64,000 nucleotides of DNA from Halomicrococcus gelatinilyticus (GTDB lineage: Archaea > Halobacteriota > Halobacteria > Halobacteriales > Haladaptataceae): contig CP100468.1 in assembly GCA_024227995.1 (NCBI GenBank), positions 1 through 64,000 on the forward strand, written 5' to 3'. This document shows, piece after piece, positions 35,356 to 44,461 of this stretch. Position numbers and translations under genes: made by a program. Under the pieces are notes generated by a model. The model was not told the DNA's origin. It made no database searches and saw nothing but the letters and a program-made list of their open reading frames with translations. Numbering within the stretch: the first letter of the stretch is position 1; each line of letters starts with the position of its first letter.

Positions 35356-35715
35356 CTACGAGGAGGTCGACGGGGCCAGTCGCGTCACCTCGACCATCAG
35401 GTCGTGGTCGGCCGCGCCGCAGATCGTCCACGACCGGTCGAAGGTGACGCCCACGCTGTGGGCCTGCCTGAGGAGCGCGCGGAGGGCAGGTTCGAACGCG
35501 CCCTCGTCGAGTTCGGGCCCGCAGTCGTCGTTCGTCCCGTCCGACTCGCCGGCGAGTCGGGTTATCTCGACCATCAGGTCCGGGCGGTCGTCGTACCGGC
35601 AGGTCCACGCGCGGTCGACCGTCGTCTCGTCGTCGGCCGCGGTCAGCAACGCCTCGAGCGAGGCCTCGAACTCGTGGGTGCTTCCCCACGTAACAGGGCC
35701 GTCAGTTTGGCTCAT
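35356..35715 (-). CDS. Hypothetical protein with an internal duplication
   Basis: This 119-residue protein contains two copies of a 40-45 residue unit: FEASLEALL..AWTCRYDDRPDLMVEITRLA (about 16-56) and FEPALRALL..SWTICGAADHDLMVEVTRLA (about 73-115). Each ends in the near-identical strand DLMVE(I/V)TRLA. The family is unknown; the fold is probably a two-fold beta-alpha arrangement. A TTTATTATTA box lies about 30 nt upstream, followed further up by a GCAAC direct repeat (35775-35789). Confidence 0.8.
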   Translation of the reverse strand: MSQTDGPVTWGSTHEFEASLEALLTAADDETTVDRAWTCRYDDRPDLMVEITRLAGESDGTNDDCGPELDEGAFEPALRALLRQAHSVGVTFDRSWTICGAADHDLMVEVTRLAPSTSS

Positions 35716-35774
35716 CAGTTCTCGATTCGAGCCTCACTCCGTGTAATAATAAACCCTCGACCCTGTCCTGAACT

Positions 35775-35789
35775 GTTGCATACCGTTGC
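35775..35789. promoter_or_regulatory. 10-bp-spaced GCAAC/GTTGC direct repeat
   Basis: GTTGC-ATACC-GTTGC on the plus strand is GCAAC-GGTAT-GCAAC for the minus-strand gene at 35715, about 30 nt beyond its TATA box. Half-site and spacing match 31091-31105. Confidence 0.35.
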
Positions 35790-35882
35790 AAACCGGTTTA
35801 GAGCCCCCATAATGGCTTTTTTGTCGGGGCCGGATAGTTATCGTATCGACGAACAGTTTCAGGGTGTAGCCCCCGACGTCGT

Positions 35883-36653
35883 TCAGGTGTTCGTCATGCC
35901 ACCGTCGACGACCAGCGATTCGCCGTTCACGTAGTCGGCCATGTCACTCGCCAGGTAGAGCGCGGCGTCGGCGACGTCCTCGGGGTCGGCGAACCGTCGC
36001 GACGGGATGGTCTGGCGGTACCCCTCTTCGGTCTCGGTTCCGAGGATGGGGACGTCGTCGGTGGTCATCGCCGTCTCGACCAGTCCCGGATGGATGGCGT
36101 TGACCCGGACGCCCTCCGGCCCGAGTTCGTCGGCGAGCGCGTACGTCAGCAGCCTGACGGCACCCTTCGAGGCGCAGTAGGTGGCGAACGTCGCGGACCC
36201 GGAGAGGCCGGCGACGCTGGACATGTTGATGATGACGCCGCCGTCGTCCTCGACCATGCGCTTCGCGGCGGCCTGTGCGCCGAAGAAGGAGCCCTTGACG
36301 TTGACGTCCATCAGCTGGTCGTACTGCGCCTCGGTCACGTCGAGGAACTCGTGGCTGCGGAAGATGCCGGCGTTGTTGACCATCACGTCGACGCCGCCGA
36401 GTTCGTCGGCGGCCGCGACCGCGGATTCGAGATCGTCCGTGTTCGACACGTCGCACTCGACGAACCGCGCTTCCCGGTCGGTCTCGCGCTCGACGAGTTC
36501 GTGGGTCGGTTCCCCGTCTTCCCGTGGTTCCTCCCGGAGGTCGGCGACGACCACGTCGGCGCCTTCTTCGGCGAACGTCAGTGCGATAGCTCGTCCGATG
36601 CCACTCGCAGCGCCCGTAACGACCGCCACCGTGTCCTCGAGCAGTTCAGCCAT
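35883..36653 (-). CDS. Short-chain dehydrogenase/reductase (SDR, Rossmann fold)
   Basis: This 256-residue classical SDR has the cofactor motif TGAASGIG (about 12-19), NNAG (about 88-91), the catalytic Ser in MSSVAG and Tyr/Lys in YCASK (about 155-159), and the C-terminal GESLVVDGGM. The acidic residue after beta2 (VVVADLRE) favours NAD(H). The substrate is unknown; the closest-looking enzymes act on 3-oxoacyl or sugar alcohol substrates. The start at 36653 follows a TTTATC box at the expected distance; the open frame to 36809 is rejected. Confidence 0.93.
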   Translation of the reverse strand: MAELLEDTVAVVTGAASGIGRAIALTFAEEGADVVVADLREEPREDGEPTHELVERETDREARFVECDVSNTDDLESAVAAADELGGVDVMVNNAGIFRSHEFLDVTEAQYDQLMDVNVKGSFFGAQAAAKRMVEDDGGVIINMSSVAGLSGSATFATYCASKGAVRLLTYALADELGPEGVRVNAIHPGLVETAMTTDDVPILGTETEEGYRQTIPSRRFADPEDVADAALYLASDMADYVNGESLVVDGGMTNT

Positions 36654-36826
36654 ACCACACGTTGGACGAGTGAACTGATAAAGGAGCGTGCTCGTTCCAG
36701 CACCGTGGGACGGCCCCCGGCGCGACCGACCACGGATGCAGCACCGACGGCGTCCGGAAACCCGTCTCGGTCGGCGCGGAGATTTTGCGCCCGGGCGTCC
36801 TACGTCCACACGAGAGTTCCATCACC

Positions 36827-38554
36827 ATGACACCGCTCCGCGTCGCACTCGCCCAGTCGAACTACACCGTCGGCGACGTCGACGGCAACGCCGCGAAGAT
36901 AGCGCGCGCCGTCGACCGCGCACGCGACGCGGACGCGGACCTCGTCGTCTGCTCGGAGCTCTCGGTGACCGGGTATCCGCCGGGCGACCTGCTCGAACGC
37001 GAGACCTTCGTCGCCGACCAGCGCGCGGCGCTCGACCGCATCGCCGCGCGCACGGGCGACGACCTGACGGCCGTCGTCGGGTTCGCAGCCCGGTCACCCG
37101 GGGAGACGGGCAAGGCGGTCCGGAACGCCGCCGCCGTCTGTCGCGGCGGGAGCGTGGTCGGGACGACGGCGAAGCGACTCCTCCCGACCTACGACGTCTT
37201 CGACGAGGACCGGTACTTCGAGGCGGCCGACGGCCAGCCGGTCCACTCGCTCGACGGCGACGAACCGGTCGACGTCGGCGTGAGCATCTGCGAGGACGCC
37301 TGGAACGAGCCGGACGTGTGGGAGCGCCCGCTGTACGAGGACGACCCCATCGAGGACCTCGTCGCCGCCGGCGCGGACCTGCTCGTCAACTGCTCGGCGA
37401 GCCCCTTCGCCGTCGGGAAGCCGGCGTTCCGCGAGCGACTGTTCGCCGACCACGCCACGGACCACGGGCGGTGGCTTGTCTTCGTCAACCAGGTCGGCGG
37501 CAACGACGAACTCGTCTTCGACGGGCGCTCGTTCGTCGTCGCCCCGGACGGTAGCCTGGCGTGCCGCCTCGCCGCGTTCGAGGAGGACTTCGCGGTCTGT
37601 GAGGTTCCGCTCGACGCCGGGACGGTGGCGGCCGCAGCGACGGATCGCGACGAGGCGCTGGCTCCGGAACCGGACGACGACGCGGGGGAGGCGTGGGACG
37701 CCATCGCGCTCGGTCTCCGCGACTACGTGCACAAGTCCGGGTTCGAGGACGTCGCTCTCGGCCTGTCAGGGGGGATCGACTCCGCAGTCACCGCCGCAGT
37801 CGCCGCCGACGCGCTCGGGGCGGAGCACGTCCTCGCGCTGGGTATGCCGACGCGGTACACGAGCGCCGAGAGCGAGGCCGACGCGCGAGCCGTGGCCGAG
37901 AACCTCGGTATCGAGTACCGCGACGTCCCCATCGAGGAGACCTTCGAGGCGTTCGAGTCCCAGCTCGCGTCCGTGCTCGACGAGGAGTTCGGCGTCACCG
38001 AGGAGAACGTCCAGGCGCGCGTCCGCGGAACGACGCTGATGGCCGTCGCCAACGAGGAGTCGCGACTCGTGCTCGCGACGGGCAACCGCAGCGAACTCGC
38101 CGTCGGCTACACGACGCTGTACGGGGACATGGTCGGCGCACTCGCGCCGCTCGCGGACGTTCCCAAGACGGACGTCTACGAACTCGCCGAGCACGCGAAC
38201 CGGGAGACGGAGACGATCCCGGAGTCAGTCGTCCGGAAACCGCCGTCGGCCGAACTCCGACCCGACCAGACGGACGAGGACGACCTTCCCCCCTACGCGG
38301 CGCTCGACGCCGTGCTCGCCGGCTACGTCGACGAGGGGATGACCGCCGACGACCTCGTCGCGGTGGGCCACGATCGGGAGACGGTACGGGAGGTGCTCGG
38401 GCTGCTCCACCGGTCGGAGCACAAGCGCTGGCAGGCCCCGCCGGTGCTGAAGGTGTCGCCGAAGGCGTTCGGCGTCGGCTGGCGCTATCCGCTGGCGGCC
38501 GACTACGACGGCGTGCTCCCGGACGGCCCGCCGAACCGGTCGCGGGAGGAGTGA
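36827..38554 (+). CDS. nadE: Glutamine-dependent NAD+ synthetase
   Basis: This 575-residue fusion has a nitrilase-type glutaminase domain (about 1-265) with the Glu-Lys-Cys triad in CSELSVTGYPPGD, KRLLPTYDVFDEDRYF and GVSICEDAWN, and a C-terminal synthetase domain (about 290-560) with the ATP PP-motif LGLSGGIDSAVTAAVAADAL. It converts deamido-NAD to NAD using glutamine. The start at 36827 gives the family N-terminus (MTPLRVALAQ). It is divergent from the SDR gene and upstream of a small gene at 38594. Confidence 0.97.
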   Translation: MTPLRVALAQSNYTVGDVDGNAAKIARAVDRARDADADLVVCSELSVTGYPPGDLLERETFVADQRAALDRIAARTGDDLTAVVGFAARSPGETGKAVRNAAAVCRGGSVVGTTAKRLLPTYDVFDEDRYFEAADGQPVHSLDGDEPVDVGVSICEDAWNEPDVWERPLYEDDPIEDLVAAGADLLVNCSASPFAVGKPAFRERLFADHATDHGRWLVFVNQVGGNDELVFDGRSFVVAPDGSLACRLAAFEEDFAVCEVPLDAGTVAAAATDRDEALAPEPDDDAGEAWDAIALGLRDYVHKSGFEDVALGLSGGIDSAVTAAVAADALGAEHVLALGMPTRYTSAESEADARAVAENLGIEYRDVPIEETFEAFESQLASVLDEEFGVTEENVQARVRGTTLMAVANEESRLVLATGNRSELAVGYTTLYGDMVGALAPLADVPKTDVYELAEHANRETETIPESVVRKPPSAELRPDQTDEDDLPPYAALDAVLAGYVDEGMTADDLVAVGHDRETVREVLGLLHRSEHKRWQAPPVLKVSPKAFGVGWRYPLAADYDGVLPDGPPNRSREE

Positions 38555-38593
38555 CGACGGCGCGTTTTATACGATGGTCCGCGAAGGAGGGAC

Positions 38594-38764
38594 ATGGCAG
38601 AGAAGATCGTCAACGCGCCGAACTCCAACGTCACCCTCGAAGACGGGACCACGATAACCAACGTTCACGTCGCCGTGTACCCCGACTGGGTGGAGATACA
38701 GACCCGCGAGGTGAACCAGTACTTCCCCCGCGAGCAGGTGCGCGAGGTCAAGACGGAACGGTAG
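38594..38764 (+). CDS. Small conserved-looking haloarchaeal protein
   Basis: This 56-residue protein reads MAEKIVNAPNSNVTLEDG..NVHVAVYPDWVEIQTREVNQYFPREQVREVKTER, a compact beta-rich domain. The ATG at 38594 is preceded by a good Shine-Dalgarno (GGAGG, 38586-38590) and a TTTTATAC box at 38571-38578, so it has its own promoter and an unusual leadered start. Acid content and reading-frame bias support it. The function is unknown. Confidence 0.75.
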   Translation: MAEKIVNAPNSNVTLEDGTTITNVHVAVYPDWVEIQTREVNQYFPREQVREVKTER

Positions 38765-38830
38765 CGCGTCGACGCCTCGACGCGGAGCTGGCGACCCGGT
38801 AGTACCCCGCCGACCCCGGAGGACTGCGGG

Positions 38831-39559
38831 TCAGCCGTAGCTCCGTTCGAGATACGCGAACAGTTCGTCGACCGTGGCCGAATCGTAGGTCCAGAACCCG
38901 TCGTACGCCGTCGATTCGCGCTGTTCGGCGAGCAGGGCGCACTTGGCGTCGTCGTCCTCGTCGCCGTCGTACGCGACGAACCACACGTCGCCGATCTCGT
39001 CGTTCGACTCGGCGTGGACGGCGAGCCCGTCGACGTCGGGCGGCGACCACTCCGGGCGGCCGTAGACGTGGACGTCGAGGTCGGAGTGGTTCGCCAGCTG
39101 CCGGTAGACGGAGAGCTGGTCGCGGAAGCCGGTCAACGACTGGAACCCGGCGTGCAACCGGCCGCTGGCCCTGCGCCAGGCCAGGTCCTCGATCTCGCGC
39201 GACGTGGCGAGCAGCTGTCGTCGGTTCGCGGACCGGAACAGGGTGTCGTCCAGCAGGGTGAGGAACCGCTGGAACGCGGTCGTCTCGTCGGGCGACTCCC
39301 CGAGCGGTCGGACGGGCGGTGTCAGCAGCTCCTGGAGCGTCGTGACGCCGATGGCGGCCCGGAACCCGTCGCGGTCGCGGACGATGACGAACCCCTCGTC
39401 GCCGACGTCCGGCAGCAGCCGGTGGGTGACCCTGACGTTGCGCGTCGCGAACCGTTCGGCGAGGTCGTCGTCCGCCGTGGCCGCGTACACGACGAACTGC
39501 CGCTCCAGCGCGGCGACGTCGTCGATCTTCCGCTTGAGGAACGGCCGGGTCGAGCTCAC
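38831..39559 (-). CDS. DICT-domain sensor protein
   Basis: This 242-residue protein begins at a GTG that overlaps the upstream stop as GTGA. Its core resembles the DICT sensory domain: RQFVVYAATADDDLAERFATRNV, LLPDVGDEGFVIVRDRDGFRAAIG, and later LDVHVYGRPEW and DVWFVAYDGDEDDDAKCALLAEQ. Such domains accompany transcription regulators in haloarchaea. It forms a two-gene operon with the winged-helix protein upstream. Confidence 0.85.
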   Translation of the reverse strand: MSSTRPFLKRKIDDVAALERQFVVYAATADDDLAERFATRNVRVTHRLLPDVGDEGFVIVRDRDGFRAAIGVTTLQELLTPPVRPLGESPDETTAFQRFLTLLDDTLFRSANRRQLLATSREIEDLAWRRASGRLHAGFQSLTGFRDQLSVYRQLANHSDLDVHVYGRPEWSPPDVDGLAVHAESNDEIGDVWFVAYDGDEDDDAKCALLAEQRESTAYDGFWTYDSATVDELFAYLERSYG

Positions 39560-40005
39560 GGTTTCCCGTCCCGTTCGTCGGCCGTGGTTCGCGGACCGCC
39601 TGACTGTGGCCGCTCGTACGCCCGCGACCATTCGAGCAGGTCGACCACCGGACCGTCGACCGACGCGAGTTCGACGACCGTGTACTGCTCGTCACATTCC
39701 ACGAGACCCGCCTCGACGAGCGCCGGGAGGTGGGCGTGGTACAGCTCCGTCTCGAGTCGCTCGCGGTCGTCCGGGTCCGCCAGCCCGTAGCCGTTCGCGT
39801 GCAGCCACCCCGTGAGGACGTCCGCCAGTTCGTCCGTCGACATCGACCGTCGGTCGAGAAGGAGATAGAGCGTGTACCGGCGCGTCCTGTCGACGAGCGC
39901 CCGGAAGACCTGGCCGTCGATGGACGTGTCGAGCAATACGTCCGGGATTCCTCCTGAGCTGTTCCGGTCCATCCACTCTCTGACAGTGGATGTCGACGCA
40001 GGCAT
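39556..40005 (-). CDS. DUF7344-type winged-helix protein
   Basis: This 149-residue protein has a DUF7344-like winged helix (about 28-115: VFRALVDRTRRYTLYLLLDRRSMSTDELADVLTGW, then LYHAHLPALVEAGLVECDEQYTVVELA) and a short C-terminal tail with no membrane segment. It is co-transcribed with the DICT-domain gene by a 4-nt overlap, so it is the likely DNA-binding half of a two-protein sensor. The start could also be an ATG at 39972. Confidence 0.85.
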   Translation of the reverse strand: MPASTSTVREWMDRNSSGGIPDVLLDTSIDGQVFRALVDRTRRYTLYLLLDRRSMSTDELADVLTGWLHANGYGLADPDDRERLETELYHAHLPALVEAGLVECDEQYTVVELASVDGPVVDLLEWSRAYERPQSGGPRTTADERDGKP

Positions 40006-40083
40006 CAGTAAGTGTTTTGCTAACGTCCCACATCACCCGTCGTTCGTCGCGGGGCGCTCCCGGACGCCGCCCGCGACAGCCGG

Positions 40084-41523
40084 CTAGTCCTCGCCTCGCA
40101 ACCAGCGTCCGATCCCGGAAACGTACCCCCCGAGTGCGACGCCGACGACCAGTCCGGCGAGCGCCAGCGCGCCCCACAGCTTCAGCGACGAGACGACGTA
40201 CTCCCGCGGCCCCGGGAGCTCCGGTCTGTCGCGGTCGTCGAGGTCACCGCCGGGCTCGTCGACGCCGACCTGGCCGACGTCCGGCCGTTCGCTCGTCGTG
40301 ACGTAGCGGTCGAGCCAGCCGTCCATCGACTGCCCGGCCACGTCGGCGACGACGTGCTGGAAGTCGGCGTAGGTGACGTTACCTTCGTGGGCGTTCATCC
40401 GGTCGAACACGTCGCCCAGGTCGCGCTCGCCGCCGGTCGCGTCGCGTATCTCGCGGTCCAGTGCCCACAGCACGAGCGGCCCCCGGTAGTACGGCACCTC
40501 CGGGCTGCTCCAGGTCGCGGGCTTCGAGAGCGTCGCGTTACCGAACGTCTTGCCCGTGAACGCTCGCGCGACCGTGGCGCGTTCGATGCGGTCGTGCCGC
40601 AGGGACGACCGCGCGGCGAAGTAGCCGGCGCTGGCCTCGCGGAACCACCGCATCCGCGTCCCGAGGGAGAACGACTGGCGGGTGTGGAGGTACTCGTGGA
40701 CCCAGAGGTTCGACGGCGTCGACAGCGCGGCGTCCTCGTGGACCCAGAACTCGTCGGTCCGCGCCGACGAGAACCCGCCGCGTCGGATGGGGTCGGGGAG
40801 GACGAACGCCAGCACCGAGTCGGGCGACTCGCCAGACAGGTTCCGGTCGGCCGCCACGAGCGCGTCGAGCGCCGTCTCCGGCGGCGTCGTGGGGGTGGCG
40901 TTCGACGCGACGACGACGCGGAACCGACTGCCGTTCGCCCGCCGGGTGTACTCCTCGTACTGGCCGACGTAGAGGAACGACTGGCCGAGCACGCCGTCCT
41001 CCGCGAACGACGCCTGGTGTGGGTACGATTCGGCGAACGGCTGGCGGTATCGCCACTCCCCGTCGCTCGACGGGAGCCAGGCCACCGTGAGCGTCGGCGT
41101 CGGCGCGAGCGTCCACGCCTCCGTGGCGGCGAACTCCTTCCCCTCGAACGTGTCGCCGCCGCTCGTCTCGTCGACGGAGGTGACGACGGTCAGCGACGGC
41201 GACTCCGTCTCGCGGTCCCAGCGGTACCCGGAGTCGCCGTCCTTCGTCTCGCCGGCGACGAACCCCTCGCTCGCTGCGACCGTCCCGCCGTGGTCGAGCA
41301 CCCAGAACGCGCGGGCGTTCGACGGTGCATCGAAGGTGAGCCGGAGGCGGACGGTCGCGGGGTCGTCGCCGCGCTCGACGGTGACGTCCACGCTCGGCGG
41401 CGACCCCGCCGTCCCGGACTGCGCGGCTACCGGCGCGGCGAGCGGTGCGACCGCTGCGGTCACGAGCAGGAGTGCGAGCAGCGGTGCGGTCACCCGGGCG
41501 GACTGGCTCCCGACGTCTGCCAT
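40084..41523 (-). CDS. Secreted membrane-anchored metallopeptidase-like protein
   Basis: This 479-residue protein has a signal peptide (about 12-35: LLALLLVTAAVAPLAAPVAAQ), a beta-rich ectodomain and a putative zinc-binding HExxH, seen as WVHEYLHTRQSF (about 275-286). WFREASAGYFAARSSL follows about 20 residues later, offering the third-ligand Glu as in gluzincins. A C-terminal transmembrane helix (about 445-468) anchors it. It resembles M1/M61-type folds only in these motifs. The substrate is unknown; the catalytic set looks intact, so it may be active on surface proteins. Confidence 0.85.
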   Translation of the reverse strand: MADVGSQSARVTAPLLALLLVTAAVAPLAAPVAAQSGTAGSPPSVDVTVERGDDPATVRLRLTFDAPSNARAFWVLDHGGTVAASEGFVAGETKDGDSGYRWDRETESPSLTVVTSVDETSGGDTFEGKEFAATEAWTLAPTPTLTVAWLPSSDGEWRYRQPFAESYPHQASFAEDGVLGQSFLYVGQYEEYTRRANGSRFRVVVASNATPTTPPETALDALVAADRNLSGESPDSVLAFVLPDPIRRGGFSSARTDEFWVHEDAALSTPSNLWVHEYLHTRQSFSLGTRMRWFREASAGYFAARSSLRHDRIERATVARAFTGKTFGNATLSKPATWSSPEVPYYRGPLVLWALDREIRDATGGERDLGDVFDRMNAHEGNVTYADFQHVVADVAGQSMDGWLDRYVTTSERPDVGQVGVDEPGGDLDDRDRPELPGPREYVVSSLKLWGALALAGLVVGVALGGYVSGIGRWLRGED

Positions 41524-41990
41524 CGGACCGGCCGACGGCGGTCGGAGACTTCGTTATACGTCGCCTGTCACGTTTCAGGGCAGCTGTCGCGGGCGACTAC
41601 CTGAATCAGGGAGAGAGTCCCGTTCTTCAGGGCGGGCGTGAATCCGCCACACCACTTCACGAACCACGGCGGCTACTCCGGGGTATCGTCCCTGACTTTC
41701 TTCTCGTCTTCGAGGAACAACCCCTTTCCACGTCAGCCCACGATGCTGTACCTATTGAACCTCTTTATCTCACTTACTATCGCCGCTATCGCCGTTCTTC
41801 CCTTTGAACAACGTCCCGAGCCAGGTACCCTACCGAGACTCGTTTCGGTGATAACATTCTTCACCGTCAAACTCACCGCTGTATTGACCGAGTTGGGACT
41901 GTGGTCGTGGACGAGGCACGCCCTGTGTTCAGCAGCACCTGAACAAACTACCAGAGTTCAGTCAGAAACCGTGTGCGAGATGTAGAGCCG
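41524..41990. other. Gene-free gap with a possible IS605-type end, then an AT-rich stretch
   Basis: The possible element end is at 41612-41647. From about 41700 the sequence becomes AT-richer than its surroundings. A frame at 41638-41985 has hydrophobic stretches but atypical codon use and no promoter; I do not call it a gene. Confidence 0.5.
41612..41647 (+). mobile_element. Possible solo right end of an IS200/IS605 (TnpB-type) element
   Basis: GAGTCCCGTTCTTCAGGGCGGG followed by CGTGAATCCGCC resembles the hairpin end that follows tnpB genes in haloarchaea and overlaps their TnpB-associated RNA. No tnpB is present upstream. Identification is from remembered pattern, not comparison. Confidence 0.45.
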
Positions 41991-42188
41991 TTATCGAGTA
42001 TATTTCACGCGCGCGTACTGGAGTCCGTGTACCAAGAGAAATGCGCTCAAGACACTGATCACAACCCAGATTCCCAGCTCAGTACCGGTCAGGGTTACTC
42101 GAGTGGTGTTAAAGACGATACCGAGCAGCGCGAGGGTGGTCGAACCGATGACCGTTCTCCACGAGATCACGTCAGACATATCCACCAT
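41991..42188 (-). CDS. Small two-helix membrane protein
   Basis: This 65-residue protein has two hydrophobic segments (about 12-32 and 37-57: VIGSTTLALLGIVF, LGIWVVISVLSAFLLVHGL) and a basic C-terminus (YARVKYTR). Its A/T-ending codons differ from the rest of the window, suggesting recent acquisition. The start could be 42179. The family is not recognised. Confidence 0.6.
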   Translation of the reverse strand: MVDMSDVISWRTVIGSTTLALLGIVFNTTRVTLTGTELGIWVVISVLSAFLLVHGLQYARVKYTR

Positions 42189-42336
42189 ATTATGTAAAAT
42201 TTAATATGTAATTTGCTAATTGGAGTGAAGAACCCATGCTACCGGCTCCTGTGAAGGAACGCCATCCAGCAGGTGGCGACCCTCGAATGGTGTTACACCG
42301 TGAGAACGAACCTGCTGAACAGCAGTATGCTGATGG

Positions 42337-42960
42337 TTAGCTACCGGCGAGAGCACCGTTGTCGTGGGAGGGCGGGCTAGTGTGGAGGAGATATCCCATT
42401 GCAACGAGTGAAACGGCGAGTAATTCGATGAACGGCATCCATCCCGGAAGTTGGCCGTTTTTCAACCCGACAGTATAGGTCAGCATCCAGGTTCCCGAGA
42501 AAACGAGCAATGGAATCCCGACGAAGCGGCTGGAGTCTTTTTGCCAGAGGAAAGCGAGCCCGAACGACCCGGCCCCCACGATGTACGGCAGTGGACTGAA
42601 CCAGAGGAGAGCCGGTACGTCGGGGAGCGGCCGAACGAAAACGGTCAGAAGACCGCTCGCAAAGAGGATCGGTGTGAGTGCCATCAGTGCACCGCCCACG
42701 ACTGCCAGTCGGGGAGTCGTGGAGCTCAGGCGGTAGTAGAGGCCTGCCAGAGCAACGAATGGCAGTCCAAATCCGATGAATCCGAGCAGTCCAGTGGAGA
42801 AAATGAAGCTAGTCCATCCGGGGAGGCTCGCTGGGGCGGTGAATCCGACGATGTCCGGAAAGGTCGTGACCCCAATCTGGATCGAGAGGAATCCGCCCGC
42901 GATCAAGAGGAGGGCTCCGGTCTTTTCTTCGAGGAGTTCTCGTAGTTCCAACTGGACCAT
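42337..42960 (-). CDS. Hypothetical six-helix membrane protein
   Basis: This 207-residue integral membrane protein has about six hydrophobic segments from residue 15 to 195 and short loops with Pro/Gly. It has more A/T at third positions than neighbours, consistent with transfer. A weak TTAC-N7-AGTAATAAG lies just upstream (42980-42999). No family is recognised, so no function is proposed. Confidence 0.75.
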   Translation of the reverse strand: MVQLELRELLEEKTGALLLIAGGFLSIQIGVTTFPDIVGFTAPASLPGWTSFIFSTGLLGFIGFGLPFVALAGLYYRLSSTTPRLAVVGGALMALTPILFASGLLTVFVRPLPDVPALLWFSPLPYIVGAGSFGLAFLWQKDSSRFVGIPLLVFSGTWMLTYTVGLKNGQLPGWMPFIELLAVSLVAMGYLLHTSPPSHDNGALAGS

Positions 42961-43165
42961 TGACGTTAGTGTCCTCCCGCTTATTACTGTTAAATGTAAC
43001 GTTCGTATTTGTTACGGGTCTGGATAGACCGCTGATTTCCCGCCCCTGACCCGACGCATCGGCTTTCGTCCGAGCAAGCAAATCTCTAGGTTGAGAACCG
43101 AACCCGATGCGCCCACCATCTCCGGAGTTCGGTTCGCTGGCCAGTACCTCGGCCGTGAACGGTCG

Positions 43166-44455
43166 CTACGGCCAGAGGCCCCTGCTGGATTTCGCCTCGC
43201 CAACGCGTTCGAGCGCGACGACGTATGCAGCATCGCGCCAACTCACGTCGCGGGCCTCGACCTCGGCTCGCACGTCGTCCCACGCCGAGAGCATCATCGA
43301 CTCCAGCTCTTCGTGAACGCGCTCGAGCGGCCACTGGCGGCGGTTGATATCCTGCAGCCACTCGAAGTACGAGACCGTCACTCCGCCCGCGTTGGCGAGG
43401 ATGTCCGGAATAACGGGAATCCCGCGCTCTTCGAGGATGGTATCGGCGGCCGAGGTCGTCGGACCGTTCGCACCCTCGACCACGATGTTGGCCTGCACGT
43501 CGTCGGCGTTGTCGGCGGTGAGAACGTTGCCGATGGCGGCCGGAATCAGCACGTCCACGTCGAGCTCCAGCACCTCCTCGTTCGTCAAGGTGTTCGGGGC
43601 GTCGTAGCTCATCACGGCCTCGGGTTCTTCCTCGTGGGAGGGGACTGCGTGAGTGTCGAGACCGCTCGTGTCGTAGGCCGCGCCGTTCACGTCGCTGACC
43701 GCGACCACGTCTGCCCCCCAGTCGTCCAGCAGGCGGGCGGCGTTCGCACCGACCGACCCGAAGCCCTGTACTGCAACGGTGGCCTCACCGATGTCCGTAT
43801 CGTAGTACTCCAGAGCTTCGCGGGCGATGATGGCGACCGAGCGACCAGGCGCTTCCTCGCGGCCTTTGCTCCCGCCGATGACGGGCGGTTTGCCCGTGAC
43901 GACGCCGGGGGTCGTCTCACCCTCCTGCATCGAGTAGGCGTCCATGAACCACGCCATCGTCTGGGCGTCGGTGCCCATGTCGGGGGCCGGAATATCCTGT
44001 TTCGGTCCGATGGTGTCCCGGATTTCCTCGGCGAAGCGCCGAGTCAGGCGTTCTTTCTCCTCGGTACTGAGATCTTTCGGGTTCACCACGACGCCGCCCT
44101 TCGCACCGCCGAAGGGCAGGTCCATGACCGCGCACTTCCACGTCATCCACATCGACAGTCCCACGCACTCCTCGGCGGTCACGTCGGGATGGAAGCGCAG
44201 ACCGCCCTTGTAGGGGCCGCGCACGTCGTCGTGCTGGGCGCGGTAGCCGGTGTAGACCTCGACCGACCCATCGTCGCGCTTCAGCGGCACGCCGACCTCG
44301 ACCACTCGGGTCGGGTGTTTCAGGCGCTCGATGACGCCGTCGTCCACGTCGACCTGCGTGGCCGCGGCCGAGAGTTGTCGCAGGGCCGTTTCGAGTGCCG
44401 ATTCGGTCTCGGAGTAGTCGTCCGCATCGCGGTCGTCCAGCGTGTTCGTGGCCAT
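43166..44455 (-). CDS. gdhB: Glutamate dehydrogenase
   Basis: This 429-residue enzyme has the ELFV dehydrogenase features: substrate-binding [24 protein letters not shown], the catalytic-Lys region ([15 protein letters not shown]), [17 protein letters not shown], and the Rossmann motif [17 protein letters not shown], with [10 protein letters not shown] at the C-terminal half. It interconverts glutamate and 2-oxoglutarate plus ammonia. The residue after beta2 (VVAVSDVNG) favours NAD(H) but this is uncertain. It lies 6 bp downstream of a small zinc-ribbon gene and inside the AT-richer segment. Confidence 0.96.
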   Translation of the reverse strand: MATNTLDDRDADDYSETESALETALRQLSAAATQVDVDDGVIERLKHPTRVVEVGVPLKRDDGSVEVYTGYRAQHDDVRGPYKGGLRFHPDVTAEECVGLSMWMTWKCAVMDLPFGGAKGGVVVNPKDLSTEEKERLTRRFAEEIRDTIGPKQDIPAPDMGTDAQTMAWFMDAYSMQEGETTPGVVTGKPPVIGGSKGREEAPGRSVAIIAREALEYYDTDIGEATVAVQGFGSVGANAARLLDDWGADVVAVSDVNGAAYDTSGLDTHAVPSHEEEPEAVMSYDAPNTLTNEEVLELDVDVLIPAAIGNVLTADNADDVQANIVVEGANGPTTSAADTILEERGIPVIPDILANAGGVTVSYFEWLQDINRRQWPLERVHEELESMMLSAWDDVRAEVEARDVSWRDAAYVVALERVGEAKSSRGLWP

Positions 44456-44461
44456 AAGGGA

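Noticed and set aside
41638-41985. 115-residue plus-strand frame with hydrophobic stretches
   Set aside because: Starts within the possible IS end, has mixed composition and no promoter; hydrophobic stretches follow from AT-rich DNA. A short fragment from 41743 remains possible but unsupported.
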